NCBI GenBank assembly: GCA_002205965.3
Contig: NADL03000859.1
Span: 248,001-312,000, forward strand
DNA from: Kappaphycus alvarezii
Lineage: Eukaryota; Rhodophyta; Florideophyceae; Gigartinales; Solieriaceae
Direction: 5' to 3'
DNA: 64,000 nt
Positions within the stretch are counted from its first letter, which is position 1. Each line of letters opens with the position of its first letter. Positions 55,081 to 64,000 of the stretch are shown here, one piece after another. A program made the translations under genes and the position numbers. The notes beneath the pieces were generated by a model. That model saw only the letters and a program-made list of their open reading frames with translations. It made no database searches and was not told the DNA's origin.

Positions 55081-55835
55081 ATGGACCCAGAGGGTTCAGA
55101 ATCTCCGGAAAGCAGATTGCTACACGCGCCACGCCTAACACTGGCAAACGAAAAGTATTACTACAGGTGTGATGTCAGTGAATGGATGCCACGCGTTCGC
55201 GTCTTCAGTAATCGTGGCGAATGCAAGGCAAAAGGTGTCGCTAATGGTCTGAGGCATGCTCCTAACGCTACGACGGATCTATGTTATCGAAGAGTAATAT
55301 ACTTGGAGAATCAATACGGACGCCTGGCGCTTGAATCAGAAGATGAAAATATGAGCTTCGATGATCAAAGGAAAGTTATTGAACAGATTTAGTCACAGTC
55401 GCAAAAGATTTTTCGTCAGACGCAGCAAAGCGAATGATCACCCTAGGCTGTAAAGTATTTAATTGCCCCAGATTTTAGAACGGAGATTACGAAATTTTCG
55501 CAGTTTTCTTTGGTGGGGCAGCACAATTCCATATGAATTGCTTCAGACACGTACCAAGAGAACAGGAAAAGGAACAAAGAGCATTAATCATGACAAATAG
55601 TTCACAGTTAAAATACACAATCTGTAACAATTTGCTCAGCCTTCTAGTCGCGAAGCAAGACAATAAGCTGCAAGCAGGTCAATGCAAGCCAAAAACATTC
55701 AGCTCAGAACAGATGGTCAACATCAAGAGGCATATATCAGACATCTGCAAAGCACTGCAAAATACTAGTGACAACCTGCTAGCAGCAGAGTTTCCTTCGC
55801 CTCCCACATTAAACTACGCTAATTTGTTGCTATAG
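55081..55835 (+). pseudogene. Copia gag (stops)
   Basis: The first ATG lies 4 bp after the LTR (MDPEGSESPESRLLH). The frame is open to TAG at 55390, with an ordered segment (LTLANEKYYYRCDVSEWMPRV, YLENQYGRLAL). A second open piece (55533-55835) has QEKEQRALIMTNSSQLKYTICNNLL, typical of copia capsid helices. No zinc knuckle is seen. The stretch 55.39-55.53 kb holds several stops. Confidence 0.55.
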
Positions 55836-56379
55836 GACCTTTAAAAATCTGTTAAACTGGGCGAAAACCGCTCAAACAAGCGCGCGCACGAATATGGTAT
55901 CAATTTCACGTTCGGACTTGGTGACGTGATCGTAGCATAAGGTACAAAGACATCGATACCGGTAGAGGCAGCAACTAAAGCGAAATTAACATACGGAAGG
56001 GACCCAACCTTGGATCGATGACGGCGAGCGGATATCAACATGGAATCCAAATGGACATGGGAAGCAACCGTAGATATATAACGCCAGGAACGGACGGAAA
56101 ATTGAATATAATATTTTATGCATGGAATGGAGTTAATCATTAGGCCGAAGATCCCCAATGCCCACTGTATGGTAAAGGACGCAGAGACACTCGAAATTGC
56201 AAAACCATGCAAAATAACATACACTGAAAGCAGCGGGGACTTACGCAACAGGATAAAATTGACTCGGAGCGTACAGGATATTGGCCAGGACAAGAGCGTA
56301 CGATTTTTAGACCAGCAGCACACCCCAGAATACCAGAACCAGACACAGCGCAGCAAGTCACCAACAGCAGCTCCATTAT

Positions 56380-56580
56380 TCAGCAACTAACGCCATGATC
56401 GACCAGAACCCGGTGTAAGATCCAGGTGCATCACGATCGATCGGGGGAATCCACGACGCCGCTAAGCTCTGTGATCTCTTGGAAATCGACCTGCACATTT
56501 CGCCACCGCAAGAAAAATATGTCCACGTATTGAGAGAAAAAACGACCCAAAGCCTTCTATAGGTGTCAAGCAGATAATCG
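56380..56580 (+). pseudogene. Copia protease remnant
   Basis: The reading DPGASRSIGGIHDAAKLCDLLEI, then SPPQEKYVHVLRE fits the copia protease region, where an Asp-Ser-Gly-Ala active site is expected. Here the motif reads D-P-G-A. Stops follow. The long minus ORF opposite (56386-55841) is its antisense shadow. Confidence 0.4.
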
Positions 56581-56734
56581 TAATTGATGTAGACCACAAA
56601 ATCTGTACGCTCTGCTTTAATGTGATCGAAGGCGACTCTGTACTGGTAGTAGACCTTTATGTAGCCAAATACTAGACTCAGAACAACATGTGTGAGCCGC
56701 CAACCGTCCAGATCGCGAGACAACTGATAAATCA

Positions 56735-57562
56735 GTGCGAGAGTTCAACGCGTACATATCTACAGACACCAGCGACCCAATGGTAGAGAGACTCTGGATC
56801 GAGTTATTGTCAAGACCGACGACATGTATACGCAGCCTGTTGTCCTCGCAGCTTCATGAATTAGCGAGGAAAGGACCTCGAGTATTCGCAAAACGCATAC
56901 ATATTTCTACACACGCAACACTAGTTGAAGTCAAATCCCTTTGTACGCAAGCCGGAATCCTCAACCTAGCTCTTCAGCAAGCGATCGACGAAGTGGATAA
57001 AGCCTGCGATATATGCGCGGGATCTGGTCGGCCACAGCCGGGAAACAAGGTCTCACTCACTCATGAAAACGAGGCGTTTAACTCAGAATTGTATGTCGAC
57101 TTGTGCTTCGCTCACATGTATGGAAATAAACATACCGTTTTAATGGAAACGGATACGGGCACTGGCTTTACAGAAGAGGCAATTACACCGTCCAAAAACT
57201 TGGCAGCGTTATGCAAGTTGATCGAGAACGAATGGATACTGAGACATGGTGCACTTATCGCACTCTCTGCGGATGACGAATATAACCGCGACGCCCTACG
57301 AATTTTTGTGAAAAAGCACAACATCGCGTTTAAACCACGCCCGATCAGGCACCATAACAAGACGGGTGTCATCGAACGGAAAGTACATACGGTTAAGTCA
57401 ACCATCTCCAAGTTGGACAAAGCCATGTCAACATGCGACGCCGAGGACATCTTGCACAGAGCGATATTCCTGTCTAACATATTCTCAGGTTCGAGCTCTC
57501 TTAGTTCTTTCCAACTCGTACGAGGGTACTTACCATCTATATTCGGTATTACGTACACTTAA
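56735..57562 (+). pseudogene. Copia integrase
   Basis: This 275-codon open frame is the longest piece of the element. The zinc module is HISTHATLVEVKSLC, then CDICAGSG. Core acidic residues lie in NSELYVDLCF, ALSADDEYNRDAL and TGVIERKVHTVKS, consistent with the D,D,E triad. It ends at TAA 57560. More of the C-terminal part (DEVWVWYSS, EQLYDNYTEVRQL) is visible after stops to about 57.85 kb. Confidence 0.65.
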
Positions 57563-58229
57563 TAATGTTCATCGCTATTTGATGCACACATTGTACAAAA
57601 AGCAAATAGCGCGCTCCAGCGCGCAATCCGTTCCATAACACCCTCCGTAACACGGATTGCCGCCTAAAAAATTGGTGACGAGGTCTGGGTTTGGTATTCG
57701 TCCACAAAAGGCACCGAACGGGACGAATGGGTTATGGTACGAATCGAACAGCTCTATGATAATTATACGGAAGTAAGACAGTTGAGGGATGGTAAGGCAG
57801 TACGCAGACCAACGATGAAACATGCCTACGAAAATGTGCGACTCGCAACACAGTCCGCACTCACACAGGAGCTAATTCAGTGCTCCCTTGAGTTGAATTC
57901 GGTGAGAGAGGGGGAGAGGAGAGCGCACTGGACGACAGCGACCGTCCACCAAATCTCAACATGCTTTTGGCCACGCAAACGCACACGCAAGAAAAGCGGT
58001 ATATATTGGACATTGGAGTACCTGAAGTACAAGGCCCAACTGATGAATACAAAGAAATAGCTCTCCAAACGCTCCTTGACATAGAGAAAACAGATCCAGA
58101 GATGACGCAAGCACCCAAGCACACGCAGATACTCGATTTGGACAAAGAGAGAATTTCGGAGGATATCCACCAGCAAATCGGCTCCAGGCAGGCGGTTAAG
58201 CTAGAAAGTGATCTCGCACCATCGTAAAT

Positions 58230-58968
58230 TGCGGACCAAGCTTTCAAGTAAGAATTCGATGACAACTGGGCCACAGAATTCTGGGAGGTATATTAGCACC
58301 ATTTGGACAAGCATGCAAAAGCTACTAGGTCTCATGTTGTTTATAAGGCAATGACAGACGAAACAGGGACTAGGAAAATGAAAGAAAGGCTCTGTTTGCA
58401 CGGAAACAAAGATAATGGGAAAGAAAACTTACGTAAGGACTTCTTTAACGCACAGGTTAACATAATAAGGTTACTTTTATTTTTGGTCACATCCCTCAAG
58501 TTCGCAATGTGGACAGCAGATATCAAAGGAGCGTACTTGCAGAGCAGTACGATAAAAAGAGATATATATGTCAGACCAGCGAATAAATGGCACTTCGCAA
58601 ACGGATATAAGAAATGAGTATTGTGGAAATTATTAAAGCTCCCTTACTGGATAGTTGAAGCAGGACGGCGGTAGGCGATCGTTATAGAGGAATTGATGCT
58701 AAACGAAGGGAAAATCGAATGGGTATTCGGAATAAGTCAGCTGTACGTGAAGAGAGACCAGAACGGAAAGATGAGACTAGTAGTGACCAAGCTGACGGAT
58801 AGTTTCCTAGCCGCCGGAATGGCGAAAGACCTCGAAGGTTTCTTTAAGAGCATGCAAGAGAGGTTTAAGATAGAAATGATTAGTGGGGGGCCGAATTACG
58901 GTTTTGGAGGATGCGAGATCGTAAGAATCCAAGATGGCAGAATGAAACTTTCCATGAGCGAATATTAG
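58230..58968 (+). pseudogene. Copia reverse transcriptase, catalytic dyad altered
   Basis: The first half (58303-58617) shows KERLCLHGNKD, FAMWTADIKGAYLQS (motif A Asp) and RDIYVRPANKWHF. The second half (58693-58968) has LYVKRDQNGKMRLVVTKLTDSFLAAG, where the DD dyad position reads D-S. Stops at 58615 and about 58672 split it. It is not catalytically competent as read. Confidence 0.65.
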
Positions 58969-59059
58969 AAAGAGATCCTGCCTATAAAACTGACAATATA
59001 CCAACGAAAATTGAGGAAAGCAATGATTACATCCGCAGAAATCTATCAGTACCGAACAC

Positions 59060-59661
59060 GTGCCGGTAAACTTCTCTAATGGAACGCTAGCACAGGCAGC
59101 GTACATCATGTATATGATGCAACAGCGAGTCAGCAGTTTGAAAGCAGAGCACCTTATGAACGCCAAAACAAGTCTATGGGAGCTTAGAAAACTCAACCCA
59201 GCTATGAGGTATCCCAAAGTCGTCAAAGCCAGCGACGCTTGCCTATTTTCACTATCTGACGCCTCTCACCCGAAGGATCGAGACTACGGGCAAGCAGGGG
59301 TATTAACAGGACTATTTGTCTGTAACCGGATCGGGAACAAGAAAATATTTCATTCAGTATATTGGTAGTAACACAAAAAAACACAGGATCATCTGTAGTT
59401 CCTATGGGGCGTGTAATATTACCTACATCAGCAGCTGATGACAGAAAATATTGCCTCAAAGATGCTATAAACACGTTATTTCCGTACACTCTAGTGAAAC
59501 AAGAGCTGAATGTTGACTCTAGGGGACTATGGGACACAATGACTGCGTTGCATGAGGGACTCGGATACAGACTAAGACAGACAGTGCACAAAATCACAAA
59601 TCCAATCCAGAAATGTACAGAAAGCTATACAGAGTTTGCCAAACCGGACACCTTAACATAG
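59060..59661 (+). pseudogene. Copia RNase H
   Basis: Two frames: 59060-59368 (AAYIMYMMQQRV, ACLFSLSDASHP with the first Asp, YGQAGVLTGLF) and 59362-59661 (ADDRKYCLKDAINTLFP, LNVDSRGLWDTMTALHEG). These match the copia RNase H order. A frame change separates them near 59365. Confidence 0.65.
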
Positions 59662-59808
59662 ATCTATACTCCGGCAACACGATTAACTTTGAACATTGGT
59701 AGAACGATAGCGTTACTATCAAGACTCTCTATAACAAGGATCTTCAAGACTACTGTACCGACATTGAGCGAGTCGTCCTGGTCAAGAAGATCGAGCGACT
59801 ACTGGGGA

Positions 59809-60397
59809 CGTTGGAACAATCAGCGTTAAGCAAAGGCGACTCAATACCAGAATGGTCTCTGAAAGGGCGAATCAGGATGCAAGACACAAATGCAGAAGGG
59901 GACTACATTGACACGCACGCATTTGACCGGAATGACCGAACGCAGGCCGGCACGACGAAAGGGCAAGGAATATGAAAAGATGCTCCACACAGTGCACCGG
60001 GCAGGAAGGAAAGCAGCAGAAACAGCAAGAACCAAAGAGCCACATAACTCGCTCGAATGAGTAAGAGAGGCAATTGAATCGGACTATGAAGAGCGAAGAG
60101 GTGAGAGCAAAAGCAAGCAGATCGGAGAACTAAATGCATTCAGGAATGGTAAGAGTGCAACGAAGAGAAAACGCGAAAAGCATAGCACTGGGCCCAGCAT
60201 AACGCGAACGGTGGAGCTCTATAAATGAATAGAGAGAAACTGCCCCAATGCGAAAGCAAGAAGGCGGCATGCCGGCATCTTTGTGCCTAACACCTTGCCA
60301 TAGCACACCGACGCGACTCTACGCTGTGCGACAACCTCCTGTAGTACGTACGCTTACAGCTATCCTTCCTTCGCATCCCCTTGCAGGCCAATCATCA
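59809..60397 (+). repeat. 3' LTR of copia element
   Basis: The first two bases are CG instead of TG. It ends GGCCAATCATCA followed by ACAGT. Confidence 0.85.
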
Positions 60398-60402
60398 ACA
60401 GT

Positions 60403-60876
60403 ACAGTACTTTTACAAGCGGATACTTGTGATGGGGACAAACGCTGCGGTGGTGATTGTTTTTAATTATTGTAAATACAGTACAGTACGGTCCTCTATGC
60501 TTTACTTTACGGGCTAAATATGAATTTACGTGGTGCTAATATAACTTCGCGCGCTGCATTTTCCCTGAAAGCGACTGTTTGTACAGTATATGTCCGCAAG
60601 ACTTGTGAACTTGTTTTCCTGCATTATGGATTTCTAATCCGAAGTGTGAAAAGTGATCTCGAGAAAGGATTATATTTCACGCAAGCAGACACTTTCGGGA
60701 AAGCATACTTATCCTCACGGATTGCGGGGCGGTAACCACTCTCCATCCTCGCCTCGGGCTCTGACCTTCAGTAGTCTTGACTTCCATCGCGGGGAGCATT
60801 TCGAGTAACGTTCCACAAAGGCATATCAAATTCAAATAGGACATATACCGCGCTAAGCGCAATCCGGTTACTTAGC
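60403..60876. other. Gap between copia and the DIRS-like relic
   Basis: ACAGTACAGTAC words occur at its start and again at 60478-60490. No gene is recognised. Confidence 0.35.
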
Positions 60877-61571
60877 TTGAAAATGGATAGTGCAGAAAAG
60901 GTGAAAGCGCTTGAAGAAAGGCTCGCTGCGCTGGAGAACCCGAACGGCAATGGCGGGCAAGAACCAGCAATCGATGCAGAGGATCTCATCGCCCGCGTTG
61001 CCGGCAAGAACACGTGCCTACCCGCCGTGTACCTAGTCGATGAAGCACGTAGAGCGGCTAAATACATGGCTTCACGCACCTATATCGACGAAGGCGATGA
61101 CACTGATTTTTCTCGCAAAGCGGGATTTGAATTCTCCAACATTGTTCCTACTCACCCACTAGCGGCCTTTAATCCGAAAAAAGTCAATTGGAGACAAGAA
61201 TGGGCCCGAAAGGCCGTTCGAACCCCTAGATACCGCTTGGAGTTGCAGGAGGTCACTATGCTTCTAAACGCGGGGGTATGGCATGAGCGGGCTATGTTAG
61301 CCTTTAATTTTGCCAAGAAATATGCTCTGCTAGCGGAGTTAATAACAGTACGCTGGAAGAGCTATTTGAAATAGTGTCCAAATATATGGAAAAAACTTAT
61401 GAAGCCCTGAGAGAAAGAAGGGACTATCTTTCCTACACAGCCATAGGTGCCGCAGGTTCTGATCATCTCGAAAGGTTCACAGCAGCAGAGAATGTATCAA
61501 ATCTAATGCGACCCGCTGCTCGGAAATATCGCAGGTCAATGGTGACCAAGGTCGTTGAGGCTGAAACATAG
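60877..61571 (+). pseudogene. Gag-like ORF of DIRS-like retroelement (one stop)
   Basis: ORF 60877-61374 begins MDSAEKVKALEERLAALE (short coiled coil). It runs through VYLVDEARRAAKYMASR, FEFSNIVPTHPLAAF and WRQEWARKAVRTPRY to TAG. It continues in an adjacent frame at 61374-61571 (YMEKTYEALRERRDYLSY, RPAARKYRRSMV). It lies directly upstream of a DIRS/Ngaro-type RT, so I assign it as gag by position and composition. Confidence 0.45.
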
Positions 61572-62099
61572 ATCCTAGCCAATAAGAATGCCGGCGGGAA
61601 CGTAGGGAGTAACAGCAGCAACGCTTTGACTAGTGGGAGGCACACAGATAAGATAGTTTCAAAGCCTAGTGCTTCTCGGTCTTATATTAAGGAAACAAAA
61701 GTAGTTAAAAATACCAACCCCCGACTGGTCAACCTGCAAAAGGGCAAACGAAGGGGGCAGACAACGCGACCATGGACCCAATTATGGAGAGCGCTGTCGA
61801 CGGACTGTAAGTACTGCCTGTGCTTCGTGGAAATCACGCGAGGATTTGGCTAAGGTAAGAGGCTCACCAAAGATTGGTGCCTCCTTATGTATGACCAGTT
61901 GGTCGTGGGAAGATACCAGAAAAGCGGCTGATCTATGGGGTGCCGAGTTGAGTTGCCACCAACGGGAACGGAAGGCATAACAATATGCAATATAAGACCC
62001 TCCGGGTATTTTCATTCTCCAGTTTCTACAAATATCGCAAAAACTCCTCGATGGACCGAGAAGGAGGCGGATTTCACCAAACTAACGATTGTAAAGAGG

Positions 62100-63240
62100 G
62101 TGAAGGAGCGAGTGAGGAGTGAGATATCGCGATAGGAGGTAGTATCTCAACTGTACGTATCCACAGAGTTCATATCCCGGGATAGTAATGGAAGAAAGCG
62201 CGCTGTGGCAGGCTTACACAACTTATCAGGCCACTGGCACCCTCGCCACAAAAATGTGTCAACCATTGAATACTTCACTGCCCAGCTAATGGCACGAGAC
62301 AGGATGATCTCCTTCGACCTAAAGGATGGATTTAACCACTTCAGGCTTCACCCAGCTATGCGGAAGTACTAAGTACGTTACAGTGAAGTATGGCAACCGC
62401 TACTTCCACTATATAGCGTTAGCTTTTGACTGGAGGCTAAGCGGGTAATGGTTCATCAGACTAACCACCCGCGTGTGGATATATCTACGGAACCGTTTCG
62501 GCTGGAGGATCCAAGACTAAATCGAAGACATTTTATTGTGTCCGAATGGGCAGAAACTTTCAAACGCATCCGATTGCAGGAAGGCCACAAATATAATCCG
62601 ATCTATGATGCAGCGGTATGGACTACGCATAGACCCGAAAAAAGTGTCCTTGGGAATGATACGGTCCGACTAGAGCACTTGGGGCTAAGCATAGATACAC
62701 CGCGGATGACATTCATGGTTCCCAAACGAAAGATGGCAAGAGTGGAGTGGTCTGCGCGGTTACTAATGCGTATAGTACGCAAGAACAGGCGTCAAGTATG
62801 CGTTACAAAGCTGAAGTCGTTTGCAGGAATTTGCCAAATTCTAAGCTTTGCTGTACCGGACACGCGTCGGTGGTGCCGCAATTTGTTCCATTCTGTGGTG
62901 GCGAGGACTGCGTGGCCACCTAAGTTCTCGATAAATTAACTGCCCGGAACTACCAGTGGCGACCACACTACACACTATCCCACCCAGATTTGCTTGGGGG
63001 GCCATGTTGTCATCTGGGGTGTCAGGGCCCGGGTGCAAAGGTATGTGGGGAGTATCAGGCTACTGGGACGAAAATAGAAGGAGTGCATACCACATCACGT
63101 ACATGGAATCGCGAGTGGTAAGGGAATCCTTAAGGGGACTCAAAACAATAGTTTCGGAGCGGAAATGGGAGGTGGTCAAGCACTTTGTAATACAAAAAAT
63201 GGTCCTCCCCTCATTTATTACAGGAAATGGTCCTCCCTTC
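62100..63240 (+). pseudogene. DIRS-like reverse transcriptase/RNase H relic
   Basis: Readings include SQLYVSTEFISRDSNGRKRAV, then EYFTAQLMARDRMISFDLKDGFNHFRLHPAM, the RT fingers/palm of DIRS-type elements with the first Asp (FDLKDG). After stops, ORF 62448-62939 continues with LEHLGLSIDTPRMTFMVPKRKMARVEW and KLKSFAGICQILS (thumb). The YxDD segment between them is missing. RNase H traces follow (YHITYMESRVVRESLRGLK, 63080-63150). No tyrosine recombinase is visible. Confidence 0.6.
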
Positions 63241-63337
63241 ATGTAATACAGGAAATGGTCCTCCCTTCATGTAATACGGGAAATGGTCCTCCCTTCATGT
63301 AATACAGGAAATGGTCCTCCCTTCGTGTAATCCAGCA
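63199..63337 (+). repeat. Tandem repeat, 28-bp unit, about 5 copies
   Basis: Units start ATGGTCCTCC at 63199, 63227, 63255, 63283 and 63311 with few changes, and include CTTCATGTAATAC. It sits at the 3' end of the DIRS-like relic. Confidence 0.9.
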
Positions 63338-63698
63338 ACCTACAACGATCCTGCCTCTAAGTTCTCCCACCGTCATTTCCAAAATTACTTCCATTTTATC
63401 TAGATATCTTTATACTGTATTTAACCCTCTGAATCGACCCCGAATCAAGTCCCTTTTCCCTTTTAGCTTACCTCCTCCTCCAAATTCGCCTTTTTTTGAG
63501 AAGGGCGCAAATGCACTACTGCAAAATCTCTTGCTGATTTATTTTACCTATTCCTAATCTATAGAACCTGCCCCAGGAGCCTATTTAAACCCTTTTATTC
63601 TAAGTTCCAAATGCCCCCGATCATTTTACTCATCACCTATCTCCCCCCACACACCCAAAACACCCTACATTGCCTCCCGTTCCCACAAGTCTATCAAA
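63338..63698 (+). promoter_or_regulatory. Upstream region of last gene, TATA-like box
   Basis: A pyrimidine-rich stretch with TATTTAAA at about 63582, some 115 bp before the ATG, is a plausible TATA box. No other ORF of interest. Confidence 0.4.
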
Positions 63699-64000
63699 AT
63701 GAACAACTTTCGCCCCTCTGTCCCTATTTCCAAAAACCGCCCTTCCCGTCCCATCAATGGCCTTCGTCTCGCCGCCTACGGGCCAACCGATGCCGACGAC
63801 TACATCCGGCGGCAAACAAAGAAGCAAATCATCGAGTTCGTTCGCCGCCTCTTCATAGAAGAAGAAGCGAGGGAGGTAAGTGAGGATGAGACTGAGAAAG
63901 TCGAGGAGGAGAGCGGGGAGTCCTTCGAGGAATGGTTAGCCCCTGAGCTAGTGTACGAGGCTCGGGAGAAGGATGGAGAGGATGAGGAGGAGGAAGAGGA
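63699..64000 (+). CDS. Partial acidic protein, unknown, runs off window end
   Basis: The ATG at 63699 opens a frame of 100 codons with no stop before the window ends. The start is MNNFRPSVPISKNRPSRPIN, then YGPTDADDYIRRQTKKQIIEFVRRLFIEEEA, then increasingly Glu/Asp-rich (VEEESGESFEEWLAPE, DGEDEEEEE). I chose this ATG because the preceding sequence is pyrimidine-rich and has a TATA-like box. No domain is recognised. The acidic tail could be chance low complexity or a nuclear/chromatin-type protein. It may equally belong to another retroelement gag. Confidence 0.45.
   Translation, partial: MNNFRPSVPISKNRPSRPINGLRLAAYGPTDADDYIRRQTKKQIIEFVRRLFIEEEAREVSEDETEKVEEESGESFEEWLAPELVYEAREKDGEDEEEEE

Larger units (their letters stand above)
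54489..60397 (+). mobile_element. Ty1/copia retrotransposon, defective inside, young LTRs
   Basis: Both LTRs are 589 bp (54489-55077, 59809-60397). The whole is flanked by ACAGT (54484-54488, 60398-60402). Order gag, protease, integrase, RT, RNase H, which is diagnostic of copia (integrase before RT). Coding sequence is broken by many stops and shifts, while the LTRs differ at only about 11 positions by hand count. Confidence 0.85.

Noticed and set aside
55841-56386. 181-codon minus-strand ORF in the copia element
   Set aside because: Opposite to gag-protease sequence. Unlike the gypsy1 antisense ORFs it shows no ordered segment beyond hydrophobic runs expected from codon bias.
63199-63337. 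CRISPR array
   Set aside because: Directly adjacent 28-bp units without unique spacers, in eukaryotic retroelement context.

Overview
This window is nuclear DNA from a eukaryote whose intergenic space is almost entirely transposable elements. My best inference is a multicellular (florideophyte) red alga of the Chondrus type. The host genes are uninterrupted by introns (one HECT ligase reads for about 2,000 codons in a single exon), and they sit in small islands between stacked retroelements. The species is not proven by anything I can see here.

Host genes. A short relic of an aminoglycoside/choline-kinase-like phosphotransferase lies at 0.5-0.8 kb (-). An AlkB-type di-iron alkane/fatty-acyl hydroxylase is at 4.9-6.0 kb (+). 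An island at 46.2-54.0 kb (-) holds an alanine/serine-glyoxylate aminotransferase (photorespiration) followed upstream by a UPL3/TRIP12-type HECT E3 ubiquitin ligase. The ligase's catalytic-cysteine tail is displaced by one base at a run of five G. A new acidic ORF opens at 63.7 kb and runs off the window end.

Mobile DNA. At 0.8-4.6 kb there are gypsy integrase remains and LTR-like signals. From 7 to 16.5 kb there are three copies (A, B, C) of a non-LTR retrotransposon family that carries a C-terminal CCHC finger and a restriction-like endonuclease. A different, decayed LINE follows at 16.5-19.9 kb, then a 0.44-kb MITE at 20.27-20.72 kb.

The centre (21.1-42.8 kb) is a nest that can be resolved from target-site duplications. 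Gypsy3 (- strand, oldest) was split by chromovirus gypsy1 (21334-40974, + strand, TSD GCCGG). Gypsy1 was split by chromovirus gypsy2 (29088-37617, + strand, TSD ACAGT). Gypsy2 carries an RLE-type copy (D) flanked by 74-bp direct repeats. A solo LTR (21536-22193, TSD GTGTG) sits inside the gypsy1 5' LTR. Gypsy1 also has two long antisense ORFs between pol and its 3' LTR. RLE copy E (43.06-46.1 kb, -) abuts the aminotransferase gene.

Upstream of the HECT gene lies a Ty1/copia element with 589-bp LTRs (54489-60397, TSD ACAGT). Its LTRs are about 98% identical by hand count, yet its genes are badly broken. A DIRS-like gag/RT relic follows at 60.9-63.2 kb and a 28-bp tandem repeat at 63.2 kb. Nearly every retroelement ORF is interrupted, so the mobile fraction looks dead in cis.
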